DNA of 64,000 nucleotides from Hibiscus mutabilis (lineage: Eukaryota > Streptophyta > Magnoliopsida > Malvales > Malvaceae): positions 9,424,001 through 9,488,000 of the forward strand of contig CM033715.1 in the NCBI GenBank assembly GCA_019671005.1, read 5' to 3'. Made by a program: the position numbers and the translations under genes. The notes below the pieces were generated by a model. It was not told the origin of the DNA, ran no database searches, and saw only the letters and a list, made by a program, of their open reading frames with translations. How positions within the stretch are numbered: the stretch's first letter is position 1; each line of letters opens with the position of its first letter. This document shows, piece after piece, positions 43,918 to 56,300 of this stretch.

Positions 43918-44095
43918 CTCAGCTTCACTGAGTGTTGTTACGGCATTGCTTTGTTCAGGCTCATCAAGTGTTGGGCAGTCTTTCTCATCAACATACTCTC
44001 GACTTTGAGGTTTTAGTTGTTCCTCACACATCGAAGAGCTTTCCTTACATTGTTCCTTATCATCTTGCCTTGGGACGTTAGTATCCCTAGGAATG
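43918..44095 (-). pseudogene. Athila-2 remnant, right part, up to the gap
   Basis: After CTCAG (43918-43922) the sequence continues the host of Athila-3. Read on the minus strand it is open and, once Athila-3 is removed, joins in frame to 32088-31985 for about 95 codons. The peptide is rich in Glu, Ser and Asn (for example CPTLDEPEQSN and TTANSEEPDAQKVTTL). I do not recognise its family; its position before an RT remnant suggests a pol linker. Confidence 0.4.
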
Positions 44096-44195
44096 NNNNN
44101 NNNNNNNNNNNNNNNNNNNNNNNNNNNNNNNNNNNNNNNNNNNNNNNNNNNNNNNNNNNNNNNNNNNNNNNNNNNNNNNNNNNNNNNNNNNNNNN
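44096..44195. other. Assembly gap (100 N)
   Basis: Exactly 100 Ns, the usual placeholder for a gap of unknown length. To the left is minus-strand Athila-2. To the right is intron sequence of the VHA-a gene. The distance and even the adjacency of the two sides are unproved. Confidence 0.95.
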
Positions 44196-44327
44196 TGGTT
44201 ATCTCTTCTCACTCTTTCATAGATTATGCTTATATTTCCTATTGCACATGAGGTGCAATTGCACTCTTGAAGTCAAACTGATGTTCTGTGTTCAATAAGT
44301 GAACTCCATTTCCTTGAAATCCTGAAG

Positions 44328-47300
44328 GTGAAAAAGGAGAAATCAATTTATCACACTCTGAATATGCTTAGCCTTGATGTAACAAAGAAATGTCTTGTGG
44401 CTGAGGGATGGAGTCCTGTTTTTGCCACAAAACAGGTATTAGTTTTCCACCTCGTGTTTTACATTTGTGTGTTTATATGTGTGTGTGTGTGTGCGCGCGT
44501 GAGCGTGCGTGCGCGTGCGTGCGCGTGCGTGGATTACTTATGTATAAGTTTGAGCTTTTTTGGTGTAGATTCAGGAGGCACTGCAGCGGGCTGCATTTGA
44601 CTCCAACTCTCAAATTGGAGCCATTTTCCAGGTCTTGCATACAAGAGAATTACCACCTACCTACTTCCGCACAAATAAATTTACTTATGCTTTTCAGGAA
44701 ATTGTTGATGCATATGGGTAAGTTCACAGTTTAAGAATGCTTGAACCGGTCCTACTTTTCACAAGAAAAAGAAAACCAGATATCCATCATAAATGATACC
44801 TATTTGTTCTCAGTTTTACGTGTATCCTTATTGATAAATACATGCACACTTTTTGGGCATTTTGTGCATATTGATGTGGCCTTTTGATTATCTGGTTATA
44901 TATCTGTCAAAAGTAGAGTAATTCTCTGTTATTGACTATCTTTTCTGTAAGATTTGTTACATATTTATATACAGGTTGTATCCTTAACTTAGGTAACTCT
45001 CAAGTTAGGAAATTAACTAATTCTAGGGAAAGATACAATCCCTTAAAGTTAGTGATTGTAACTACTAGAAGATATCCACAGAATCCTATCTAATTACACA
45101 TAATATTTCTAATTTATGAATCTATTTTGTGACACTCCCCCTCAAGCTGGGGAATGGATGTCTTCCATCTTCAGCTTGCTTGTTAACTTCTGAAAATACT
45201 TCCCAGGTAGCCCCTTGGTAAGTATATCTGCAACTTGTTCTCCAGTGGACACATAGGGAATACAAATTAGTCCACTGTCAAGTTTCTCCTTTATGAAATG
45301 TCTATCCACTTCAACATGTTTTGTCCTGTCATGTTGAATTGGATTATGAGCAATATTGATTGCTGATTTATTATCACAGTACAACTTCATTGGGCCTTCC
45401 CATTTGATCTTTAAATCCTCCAAAATAATCTTTAGCCACAACAATTCACAAATCCAAACTGCCATTGCTCTAAACTCAGCTTCTGCACTGGATCTAGCCA
45501 CAACATTCTGCTTTTTGCTTCTCCATGTCACTAGATTTCCTCCCAGAAAGGTGCAGTATCCTGACGTTGATCTTCTATCAACCATGGACCCTGCATAGTC
45601 TGCATCTTTATAGACTTCCAACGTCAAATTTCCTCCTTTTTTAAATATAACTCCTCTGCTTGATTTCCCGTTAAATACTGTAGAATTTGAGTCACAACCT
45701 TTAGGTGTGATTCTTTAGGGTTGTGCATGAATTGGCTCACAACCCCAACTACATAGGCAATGTCTGGTCTGGTGTGTGATAAGTAAATCAGTCTTCCCAC
45801 AAGTCTCTGGTATGAGCTTCTGTCCACTGTTGTATCCTCTATTGTATCTCCAAGTTTGTGAGTAACTTCTATTGGTGTTTCTGCTGTTCTGCACCCTAGT
45901 TTGCCAGTTTCTGTCAACAAGTCTAGGGTGTATTTCTGTTGAGATATGAAGATCCCTTACTGTGAATATGCCACTTCAATACCAAGGAAATATTTTAGTC
46001 TTCCAAGATCTTTGACTTCAAACTCCTTCACCAAACACTTCTTTAGGTTATCAATTCCTTTCAAATCATCCCCTGTAACTATGATATCATCTACATAGAC
46101 TAATAAAACAATAACTCCCCCTGAAGAGGAATGTTTCACAAATAAAGTATGATCATAGACTAATAAAACAGTAACTCCCCCTGAAGAGGAATGTTTCACA
46201 AATAAAGTATGATCACCTTGACTCTGTTTGTAGCCTAGTCTCAGCATTACTTTGGTAAATCTTCCAAACCAGGCTCTTGGGGACTGCTTTAGCCCATACA
46301 AGGCCTTTTTTAATCTGCACACTACTTGTCTAGCACTTGGACTAAATCCAGGTGGGATGTCCATGTACACTTCCTCCTCAAGATCCCCATGCAAAAAGGC
46401 ATTCTTAATGTCATACTGTTGTAATTTCCATCCTTGATTGGCAGCTAATGACAATAAAATTCTCACAGTATTCATCTTTGCAACATGAACAAATGTCTCA
46501 AGGTAGTCTATCCCATAGGTTTGAGAGTACCCCTTAGCCACTAACCTTGCTTTGTACCTCTCAAAAAACCCATCTGACTTGTACTTTACTGTAAACACCC
46601 ATCCGCACCCCACTATTTTCTTCTCTTCTGGCAGTTTTACCAAGTCCCATGTCTTGTTCTTCTCAAGTGTTTCCATTTCAACTTGCATGGCATTCTGCCA
46701 ATTCTCATTTTCTAATGCTTCAGACAGTTTTAGGAATGGCAATGGTTTTTAGGCTAGTAAGGAAGGCCTTGTGGTTGTGAGATAAGTTCCTGTAGGACAT
46801 GAATAGGTAACAAGGGTTTTTTGTGGTGCAAGTTCTTTTTCCTTCTCTAATTGCAATAGGAAAATCAAAATCCCTATGATCAGAAACAGAATCAGAGTTT
46901 TCAGTGGTATTTGGATCAGAGATGGATTCAGTAGTTACCTCGGTTTGTATGGGAGAGGAGGATGTTTGAACCTACACTAGTGCCTTCTTCCTTGAGTAGA
47001 CCAGCAGAGGACGAATAGTGTCCTGAGTCTTTGGCTGAGGGGTGCTAGGATCAGATTGTAAGGTGGTAGGATCAGATTGTAAGGTGGTAGGCTGGTCAAA
47101 AACAGGCTATTGGACAGGAATAGGCTGCTTTTGGTCAAAAACAGGTTGTTGGACAGGAATAGACTACTGTTGGTCAAAAACAGGTTGTTGGATAGGAATA
47201 GGCTGCTGCTGAGTTGGTGCAGGGAAGTTAATGAGAGGCTGAAGTAGGAAACAGTCTCTGTCCTTATCTTCCCTGAATGAAATCTCCCCCGGAAGATAAG

Positions 47301-50300
47301 GGCGAGTAAAATAGTTTTTTTTTTTTGCAAAGGTGACATCAGCAAAAATGAAGTATTTCCTTGTAGGTGGATGATAGCACTTGTATACCTTTTGAGTGGA
47401 AGAGTAACCAACAAAGATACATTTTAATGCCCTTGGATCAAGCTTACCCCTATTTTGAGAGTGTATATGAACAAAGGCAACACATCCAAATATTTTATGT
47501 TTAAGGTTAAGTGAGGGACTAAAATTTGGGAACAAATTGGTTAGGATTTGAATAGGGCTTTGAGATTCAAGGACTTTAGTGGATAGTCTGTTTATCATAT
47601 AGGTGGCAGTTAATACAGCTTCCCCCAATACTGTTTAGGGACATTTTTTTGAAACAAAAGGGCTCTTGTTATGGCAAGGACATGACCATTCTTTCTTTCT
47701 GCCACACCGTTCTGTTGAGGGGTATTCACACAAGAGGATTCATGTATGATGCCTTTCTCTTGAAAAAAGGGTGATAAGACTTGGTTGAAATAGTCCTTAG
47801 CAATGTTTGATCGAAACCTTTTTATGTCTGCCCCAAACTGAGTTTTAATTATGGTATAGAAGGTTTTAAAGGTAGAGGTTACATCCGATTTCTGTTTTAG
47901 GAGAAATATCCATGACACTCGGGTACAATCAATCATCTATGAATGAGACAAACCATCGAGCCCCAGTTATATTTGGAATAGTGGATGGCCACCAAACATC
48001 ACTGTGTATGAGGGTAAAAGGGTTGGAGGCCTTTTTAGTACTCACTGGAAAATAAGTGCGTTTATGCTTTGCAAGTTCACATATGTCCCAATGAAATTCT
48101 TCAATATTTAAGGATTTAAACAAAGAGGGAAACATAAGCCTTATAACTTTAAAGGATGGGTGATCGAGGCGGAGGTGATGAAGCCATATTTGGTCTTTAT
48201 TGGTTTTAGATTATGATACAATTGAAAAAGGTGGGGAATTCAAGGCACTGACTTGTCCACCGGGATCTTCAAGGTAATAAAGGCCATTTACTTCTTTAGC
48301 ACGCCTAATCATCGTCCTCGTTCCTTGTTCCTGAAAAATACATTGAGTAGGATGAAAAAGAACACTGCAGTTAGTGTCCTTGGTAATTTTCTGGATGGAT
48401 AGAAGATTAGTAAATAGTTTTGGTACACGAAGGACGTTTTTTAGTGTAATGGTTTTACTTATAACAATATCCCCTTGACCAACCACTGTTATCATAGTAC
48501 CATCTGCAATTGTTATTTTTCTGTTACTAGGACAAGGTGTATAAGTGATAAATCTGAGTGAAGAATTGGTCATGTGATCTGTAGCCCCTGAGTCAATTAC
48601 CCAGGAGTTTTGGGCTGAGGCTGTAGAGTCTTGAGAAGAGGATATACCTGAGAAAACCAGACTACATGTACCTATAGAGGAGGTTTTTTCTAGAGACCCC
48701 AACAAACTCTTCAATTTCTCTATTTCTTCTCTGTTGAACTCAACAGGCTGTTCTTGAGAGTCCTCGACCAACTGTTTGGTTGTATATGCTCTTCCTTGTC
48801 CTCTTGATGACCTTTTTCTCTCTGAAAAATTTTTGCTTGCTGTTTGTGGCTTCCCATGAAGTCTCCAGCACTTCTCCTTTGTGTGGTGCGGTTTCTTGCA
48901 ATAGGTACACCATAGAGAGTCCATGTTCACTGTTTTTGCTGCTTCTATTTTATTTTCTTTAGTGATCTGCTGTTCCAGACCAGTTTTTACCTCGATTACA
49001 GCTCTAGTGACTAATGTTGAACTCTCCACTTGATTGCTTTCAATCATAACTCCTCTTCTTCCTTCCTCGGCACGAATGATTGCAATAGCTTTATTTAGTG
49101 AGGGCAGATCCTCCTTTCCAAGAATCTGGACTCTCATTGCATCGAATTCAATATTTAGTCCAGCAAGAAAATCATAAATTCTGTCTTTTTCAACAAACTT
49201 CTTTAGGACTGCTGCATCTTCACTACATTTCATTTGGATACACTGGTAGTGATCCATCTCCTACCACAGGTTCTGCAGTAAGTTGGAGTATTTTGTGATT
49301 GACCTGTTTCCCTGCTTGGTGGATGAAATCTTGGTCTTGATTTCATAGATCTGGGCATCATCTTTAACCTTTGAGTAGGTTTGTTTTACAGCCTTTCATA
49401 TCTCTTGGGCTATATTGAGAAACATGCATGTATCACTGATTTCTGGCACCATGGAATTCCATAACCAAGACATTACTAATGAATCTTGTTCATCCCAAGA
49501 ATCAAACTTAGGACCTCCCTTCTTAGGTCCAGTTCCAAGAAGATGACTTAACTTACCTCTACCTTTTAGAAAGGTACGAACTAGCTGAGACCATTTAAGG
49601 TAGCTTTTTCCATTCAACCTATAGGCAGCTTGTATATTTTGCAAGTCACCTATCGGATTAGAATAACCCCCTTCATTCACTGTAACTCCTTGCATAGTCT
49701 CAGAATTGCTGGTATCGGCCTCATCAACCATGTTTTTTGTTGGGTTAACAGTACACACTCAAGGGAAGGATTTTAGGAAAAAAGGAGGTTGCTAGACGGA
49801 AATTAACAAGACTCAGGAAAGAGCTAACCAAGCTCTGATACCATGTGAAAAGTAGAGTAATTCTCTGTTATTGACTTTCTTTTCTGTAAGATTTGTTACA
49901 TATTTATATACAGGATGTATCCTTAACTTAGGTAACTCTCAAGTTAGGAAAGTAACTAATTCTAGGGAAAGATACGATCCCTTAAAGTTAGGGATTGTAA
50001 CTACTAGAAGATATCCACAGAATCCTATTTAATTACACATAATATTTCTAATTTATGAATCTATTTTCTGACAATATCCATTTTCTTTGTTGCTTTCCAC
50101 TAGTTAAATACGAGTATTGATGCCCTTTAGACTAGGGCATTAGGTGCTTACAGTTTATCTGTTGCTTTCCACTGTAATTCAGTGCAATGATTTCTGGAAG
50201 GGGTAAGGTTCAAAATGCAGCTTGTTGATACTAAGAAGTTACCAGGGATGACTTGATTAATAATTTATTGATTTCCAATCTGCATAAGTTAAAAAATAGA

Positions 50301-53300
50301 GATCTTAGTGTTCCTCCTAATTTATTTATGAAGATCCTGAAGAGTTGTTTAAGGTTACTATTGATCTCAAAGAAGAGATTGTTCAGTATTAATATCTGTT
50401 TGACGTATATCCTTTGATGCATTCTTATTGCGAACTCAATTTTTGTTTCATAGTGGTAAGTTCACCTTATTATTGAGTTCCTGCTATGGTTTCTTGTTGG
50501 GGAGTATGTGTTGTCTGTATGTTCTGCATTAATGTTCATGTGCTAAATTTCCAGCAAAGAACATAAATACAATTTTTTGTTGCAGGGTAGCTAAGTATCA
50601 AGAAGCAAATCCTGGTGTTTACACAATTGTTACATTCCCTTTTCTTTTTGCTGTCATGTTTGGTGATTGGGGGCATGGAATATGCTTGTTCCTTGCAACA
50701 TTATTTTTTATTGTCCGGGAAAAGAAACTTTCTAGTCAGGTAAATCCCTCATGATGGTTTAGTAAAGAGTTCAATTTCCACAACCTTATGGCTTATATGC
50801 TGATATGAAAAAACATTTGAGGACATATTTACTCCTGCATTGCATTTTTTTCTTCTTCTTTGAAGTTATAAAGGAGAGAAATGTATTCTTATTCATACCT
50901 CTTAAGGATAATAATTACTCGGAAAACCCTTTGACCCATTTAAAACAAAATTATTTCCAAGTTTAATTTTCTTTGAGGCTTATATAATGTTTGGCTAATG
51001 ATTAAATACTGAAGCAATAAGATTCGGTTATGTTTTAGTTGGGTTACTAAAGTTGCTGACCATCTCCTAATGTCTTATTGTTTTTGGCTAACACAGTAAA
51101 CAAACACTCACATGGGATTATATTGCATGAATTTTTTTGCTTTATTTTGTTGACATTATAGATCGGTAAGGGTCATATTGATGTGTATTGTGAACATCAT
51201 CATATTATAGATTGTGGTAACATGACCTTGCCTTTTCTGAGCTTTTAGTTTGATGGGTTACTTCCAAGATAGAAGGGCCTGGTGGTTTTACTTGTTTGTG
51301 ATTGTTATCTTTGTTTATCTATCGTCTCTAGGGATGTTACCTAAGTAAATTATAATTCTTGGGAACTGCAGAAGCTTGGAGATATAACAGAAATGACTTT
51401 TGGTGGTCGTTATGTTATTATGATGATGTCAGTCTTCTCAATTTATACTGGTTTGGTCTATAATGAGTTCTTCTCAGTGCCTTTTGAATTATTTGGTCGC
51501 TCAGCTTATGCTTGTCGTGATCTCTCTTGCCGGTATTTCACTTACACTTGTAATGATACCAAATGTTATAGAAGCCTCTTGTTATGGTACAAGTCCTTCA
51601 TGACAATTTTTTATTGCTTTTTTTACAGGGATGCTACTACTGTTGGCTTGATTAAGGTTCACGAGACTTACCCCTTTGGGGTGGATCCAGCGTGGCATGG
51701 CAGCCGTAGTGAGCTGCCATTCCTGAACTCGCTAAAGATGAAAATGTCAATCCTTCTTGGGGTGGCTCAGATGAACCTTGGAATTATTTTGAGTTATTTC
51801 AATGCAACATTCTTCCGTAATAATATAAACATCTGGTAAGTTATGTTAATAATTGAGAGACTGTTTTGTAGAGAGAATGAATTCTCAAATGTATATTGAC
51901 TTGAATAATGCATCGATACAAAGCCTTTATATAGGCTGAATACAAGAGAGTAATGTTACAATCAAATTACTTAATTTAAAATTTAAATCTAACTAGAAGA
52001 TAAGATACAAGTGATAAGAATCCTAGATAATGCTAGGAGATAGAGTTTTATCCCTTTGGACTTAATCCTAAAATGTTAGCAGATAATAACAAATAATATT
52101 TACAATATTTGAAGTTTATCTTTTATAACAGCTGTATTCTTCACTTCCCCTCAAGCTGGTGAATACACATTGTAGAGACCAAGCTCGGATGTGAGCTCAT
52201 TAAAGGTAGTTCTTGGAAGTGCCTTGGTGAGTGCATCGGCGAGTTGTTTGTGAGATGGAACAAAATTTAGCTTGATTGTCCCACTAGTGATCTTCTCAGA
52301 AATAAAGTGACGATCTAGCTCCATGTGTTTTGTTCTATCATAGTCTGTGATTCTTAGCAATACTAATTGTTGATCGATTATCACAATGAAGTTCAAAATC
52401 TTTCTTGTGATTGAGTTTTAGTTCGACAAAGAACCTTTGAATCCAAATCCCTTCACAAATTCCATTAGCTAAGGCTCGAAGTTCCGTCCTTGACCGCTTC
52501 TTGATACTACGGATTGTTTCTTGCTTCTCCATGTCACTAAATTTCCCCAGACTAGAGCACAATATCCACTTGTAGATCTTCTAGATGTAAGCTCTCCGCC
52601 CGACTTGCATCCGTAAAGATTTCCACTTTTCTGTTCTCATTTTTGGTGAAAATTAAGCAATTGCACAGTGTCATCTTCAAATATCTTAGAATCTCGAACA
52701 TCGCTTCTAAATGCTCCTCTAGGATCATTCATAAACCGACTAACAATACCAATCGAAAAAGAAATATCAGTCGTGTAAGTGATAGATAAATAAGCTTACC
52801 AACTAGCCTCGATATTGTTCCTTATTAGTAGGAGCTCCATTTTGATTCTAAACTTGATTATGCTCCATTGGTGTTTTGCAGGGCTTGCAACCTAACATCC
52901 CCTGTCTCGAAAGAAGATCTAGAACATACTTTCTCCGATTTATCACAATCCCAACATTTGATCTCGCCACTTCCATTCCTAGGAAGTATCTTAATTGACC
53001 AGATCTTTTATTTCAAACACTGTAGCCAAGAACTCTTTTAATTTTTTGATTTTAACATCATCACTGTGATGATTATATCATCAACATAGACTATTAAAAT
53101 AGCCTTTTTATTTTTGAAGAGGTCTTGATGAACATAGTATGATCAGCTTGGCATTGAAGGTAACGACTTTTTAGAAACATACAGTAAATTTGCCAAACCA
53201 TGCTCTAGGTGATTATTTAAGACCATAGAGTGATTTTAAAAATTTACATACCTTAGTTGGATCTGAGTTTTCATCTAGACCATGTGGCCTTTGCATGTAC

Positions 53301-56300
53301 ACCTCTTTTTCTAGATCCCCATTTAGGAAGGCATTATTTATATCTAGTTGATGAAGAGGCCAGTCCAAATTCGCAGCAAGGGACGATAAGATTCTTACTG
53401 TGTTGAGTTTTGCCACTGGAGCAAATGTTTCCTGATATCCCATAGGACTAAGTGAATCCCTTTGCAACCAGCCTTGCTTTGAACCTCTCAATGCTCCCAT
53501 CCGAATTATATTTAACTGCAAATACCCATTTACAACCTACAACCTTCTTTCCTGGAGGTAAAGAAGTCATCACCTGTGTTTTATTTTTTCTGCGGTGCTT
53601 GAATCTCATCTTCTACAGCTTTTTTCCATCTCGGATCCTTCAAGGCTTCATGTACTGTTTGAGCGATTTGGATATTATCAATCTTGGTTGTGAAAGCCTT
53701 AAATGAGGGCATTAGCTTTCCGTAAGCCACATATCTCTGTATCGGATGACTTGTACATTTCCTTATACCTTTTCTTTTAGCAATTGGTAAGTCAGATGTA
53801 TCATTATGTTCAATATCATCATTTTTCAAATTTTTCATACCTTCCTCCTCCTCCAAGGACAATGGGATCGGTTCCAATTCTTGAGCAGTCCTAAGCTGTG
53901 TAGTGTCCTGAATAAGCCTCTTTTTCTTCCTTGTATAGACAGTTCTCTGGTTTCAAGTTGGTTCTCGGAAGGAAGATTTAATGGAGTTTTTGGTACGGAT
54001 TCAACTCTAGGAGATAAAGTTTCAAGAACAAAATCTGGTATTATAGTAGATTCACGGATAGGATCCTGTGTTGGAATAGGGGTGGGTATAATAGTAGGTT
54101 CATTTAGAGGTAACAAAACATTAGGTTCATTTAGAGGTAACTGAATCTGTTGAGGCTGAAATTGATCCCAACTCTCCCCCTGAATTTGAGAATCTGAGAA
54201 AAAAGGTTGAGATTCATGAAATGAAACATCCATAGAAACATAAAATTTTCTAGTGACAGGGGAATAACATTTAAAACCCTTCTTTCGAAAGCGAGAATAT
54301 CCGGAAAATATATTTGATGGCCCTAGGATCTAACTTACCCCGAAATTGTTTAGAGATGTGAACAAAAGCACAAGAACCAAAAACTGTAATGGGCAGTGTA
54401 CATGACATTGGTTTGAAGGAAGAAAAAATTTGAAGAAATGCCTCTCTTGGTGTTTTGAACCCTAGAACTCTACTAGGTAACCTGTTAATTAAAAAAGTAG
54501 CATGAAGCAATGCCTCTCCCCAAAAATGCTTAGGGACATTAGAAGAAAATAAGAGGGCCCTAGTAACCTCTAGTAGATGTCGATTTTTTCAATCGGCTAC
54601 TCCATTTTGCTGAGGGGTATCTACACAAGAGCTAATATGAACTATACCTCTCTTTAAAAAAAATACCCAAAGTTTTAGTAAAGAATTCACTCCCATTATC
54701 ACTCTTGAATATCTTAATTTTACTGCAAAACTGAGTTTCAACCATAGAATAGAATTTTTTAAAGATCTCCTCAATCTCAGATTTTGTTTTCATAAGATAA
54801 GTCCAGGTTGTCATAGTGTGATCATCAATGAAAGAAATAAACCACTGAGCCCTTGAGATATTCTTAACATTAGAAGGACCCCAAATGTCACTGTGAATGA
54901 GAGAGAGGTTGTGAAGCTTTATAAGAAGATGGATGGTAAGAATTTCTTTTATGCTTGGCAATTTGACAGACATCACAAGTAAATGAAGCTGGTTTTTTAG
55001 TAAGAAATAATTTAGGAAACAATTTCTGAAGATAAAAGAAACTAGGATGACCTAGTCGAAAATGCCATAGCAAAATTTCATTTGAACTTAAACTAGAAAG
55101 TTGAAAGGGTAAACAAACGGATTTAAAGGTGCAACTTGAGTGAACTTGTCCATTGGGAAGAGGTTGACCTTCAAGAAGATAAAGGCCACTACATAGCTTA
55201 GCATTGCCAATCTCTTTTCCCGAAGCCATTTCCTGAAAAACACAACCAATAGAATCAAACTGAGTGAAACACTGGAAAACATCACAAAATCTATTGACTG
55301 AGAGTAAATTGCATTTTAGGTTGGGAACATATAAACAGAGGAAAGAACAATGTCCTTGTTAACGTAGACTGTCCCAATCCCTTCTACTGCAGTCATTGAA
55401 CCATCAGCTGTCTTCACACTCTTTTGACAAGGTTGCTTTGTAAGAGTAAGAAAGAGACTTTTATTTCTGTCAGTAGCCCCAGAATCGACTATCCAAGGGA
55501 TGAGATTTTTGTTACCAACAGTATTTGCAAAGGAAATGCTACCTTCGTTTGCTGCCTTGGTCACACTTTGATTAATTTTTTCTGATGGCTGCCCAACCAT
55601 TTGTTTTAATTCCCCAAGCTGCTCGTTGTTGATCTTTTGGCTGCTGCTGCATAAACTATACGCCAGATTTGCTTGTGGGAGGGTTTGATCAGACCCTAAA
55701 CTAATTTCAGATGTTGGAGAGGTATGCATTCTCTAGGTTTTGTGGATCGGAAAAAGAACCTAAGCAACTGATACCATGTTAATAATTGAGAGTGTTTTGT
55801 AGAGAATGAATTCTCAAATGTATATTGACTTGAATAATGCATCGGTACAAAGCCTTTATATAGGCTGAATGCAAGAGAGTTATGTTACAATCAAATTACT
55901 TAATTTAAAATTTAAATCTAACTAGAAGATAAGATAGAAAAGATAAGAATCCTAGATAATTCTAGGAGATAGAGTTTTATCCCTTTGGACTTAATCCTAA
56001 AATGTTAGCAGATAATAGCAAATAATATTTGCAATATTTGAAGTTTATCTTTTATAACGACTGTATTATTCAAGTCTGATATGCCAATCAAGTTCTTAGC
56101 TTTTGCATATTCTGGAGATTTTGACGCCATAGATAACTGAAAGGTTGTCATTTCTCATGTTTTGCTCAGGTTCCAATTTATTCCCCAGATGATATTTCTT
56201 AATAGTCTATTTGGCTATCTATCTTTCCTCATAATTGTGAAATGGTGCACTGGTTCACAAGCTGATTTGTACCACATACTGATTTACATGTTCCTGAGTC

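Larger units (their letters stand above)
44905..50073 (-). mobile_element. Copia-A: full-length Ty1-copia element in a VHA-a intron
   Basis: 5,169 bp. LTRs 44905-45134 and 49844-50073 are 230 bp each and differ at eight positions by my count. There is a perfect target duplication ATATC (44900-44904 and 50074-50078), an initiator-Met-type primer site (49843-49831, TGGTATCAGAGCT) and a polypurine tract (45149-45135, CAGCTTGAGGGGGAG). The order gag, protease, integrase, RT, RNase H is that of copia. It lies antisense to VHA-a in the intron 44718-50585; without it that intron would be about 694 bp. Confidence 0.94.

Noticed and set aside
44328..44600. VHA-a translation starting at GTG 44328 and reading through
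   Set aside because: 44328 follows AG of a splice acceptor; translation into the intron is not meaningful. The exon ends at 44435.
49396..49758. Copia-A gag start at 49758
   Set aside because: That start lies only a few codons before the MVDEADTSNSET ATG at 49731, which better fits the family start; the difference is small.
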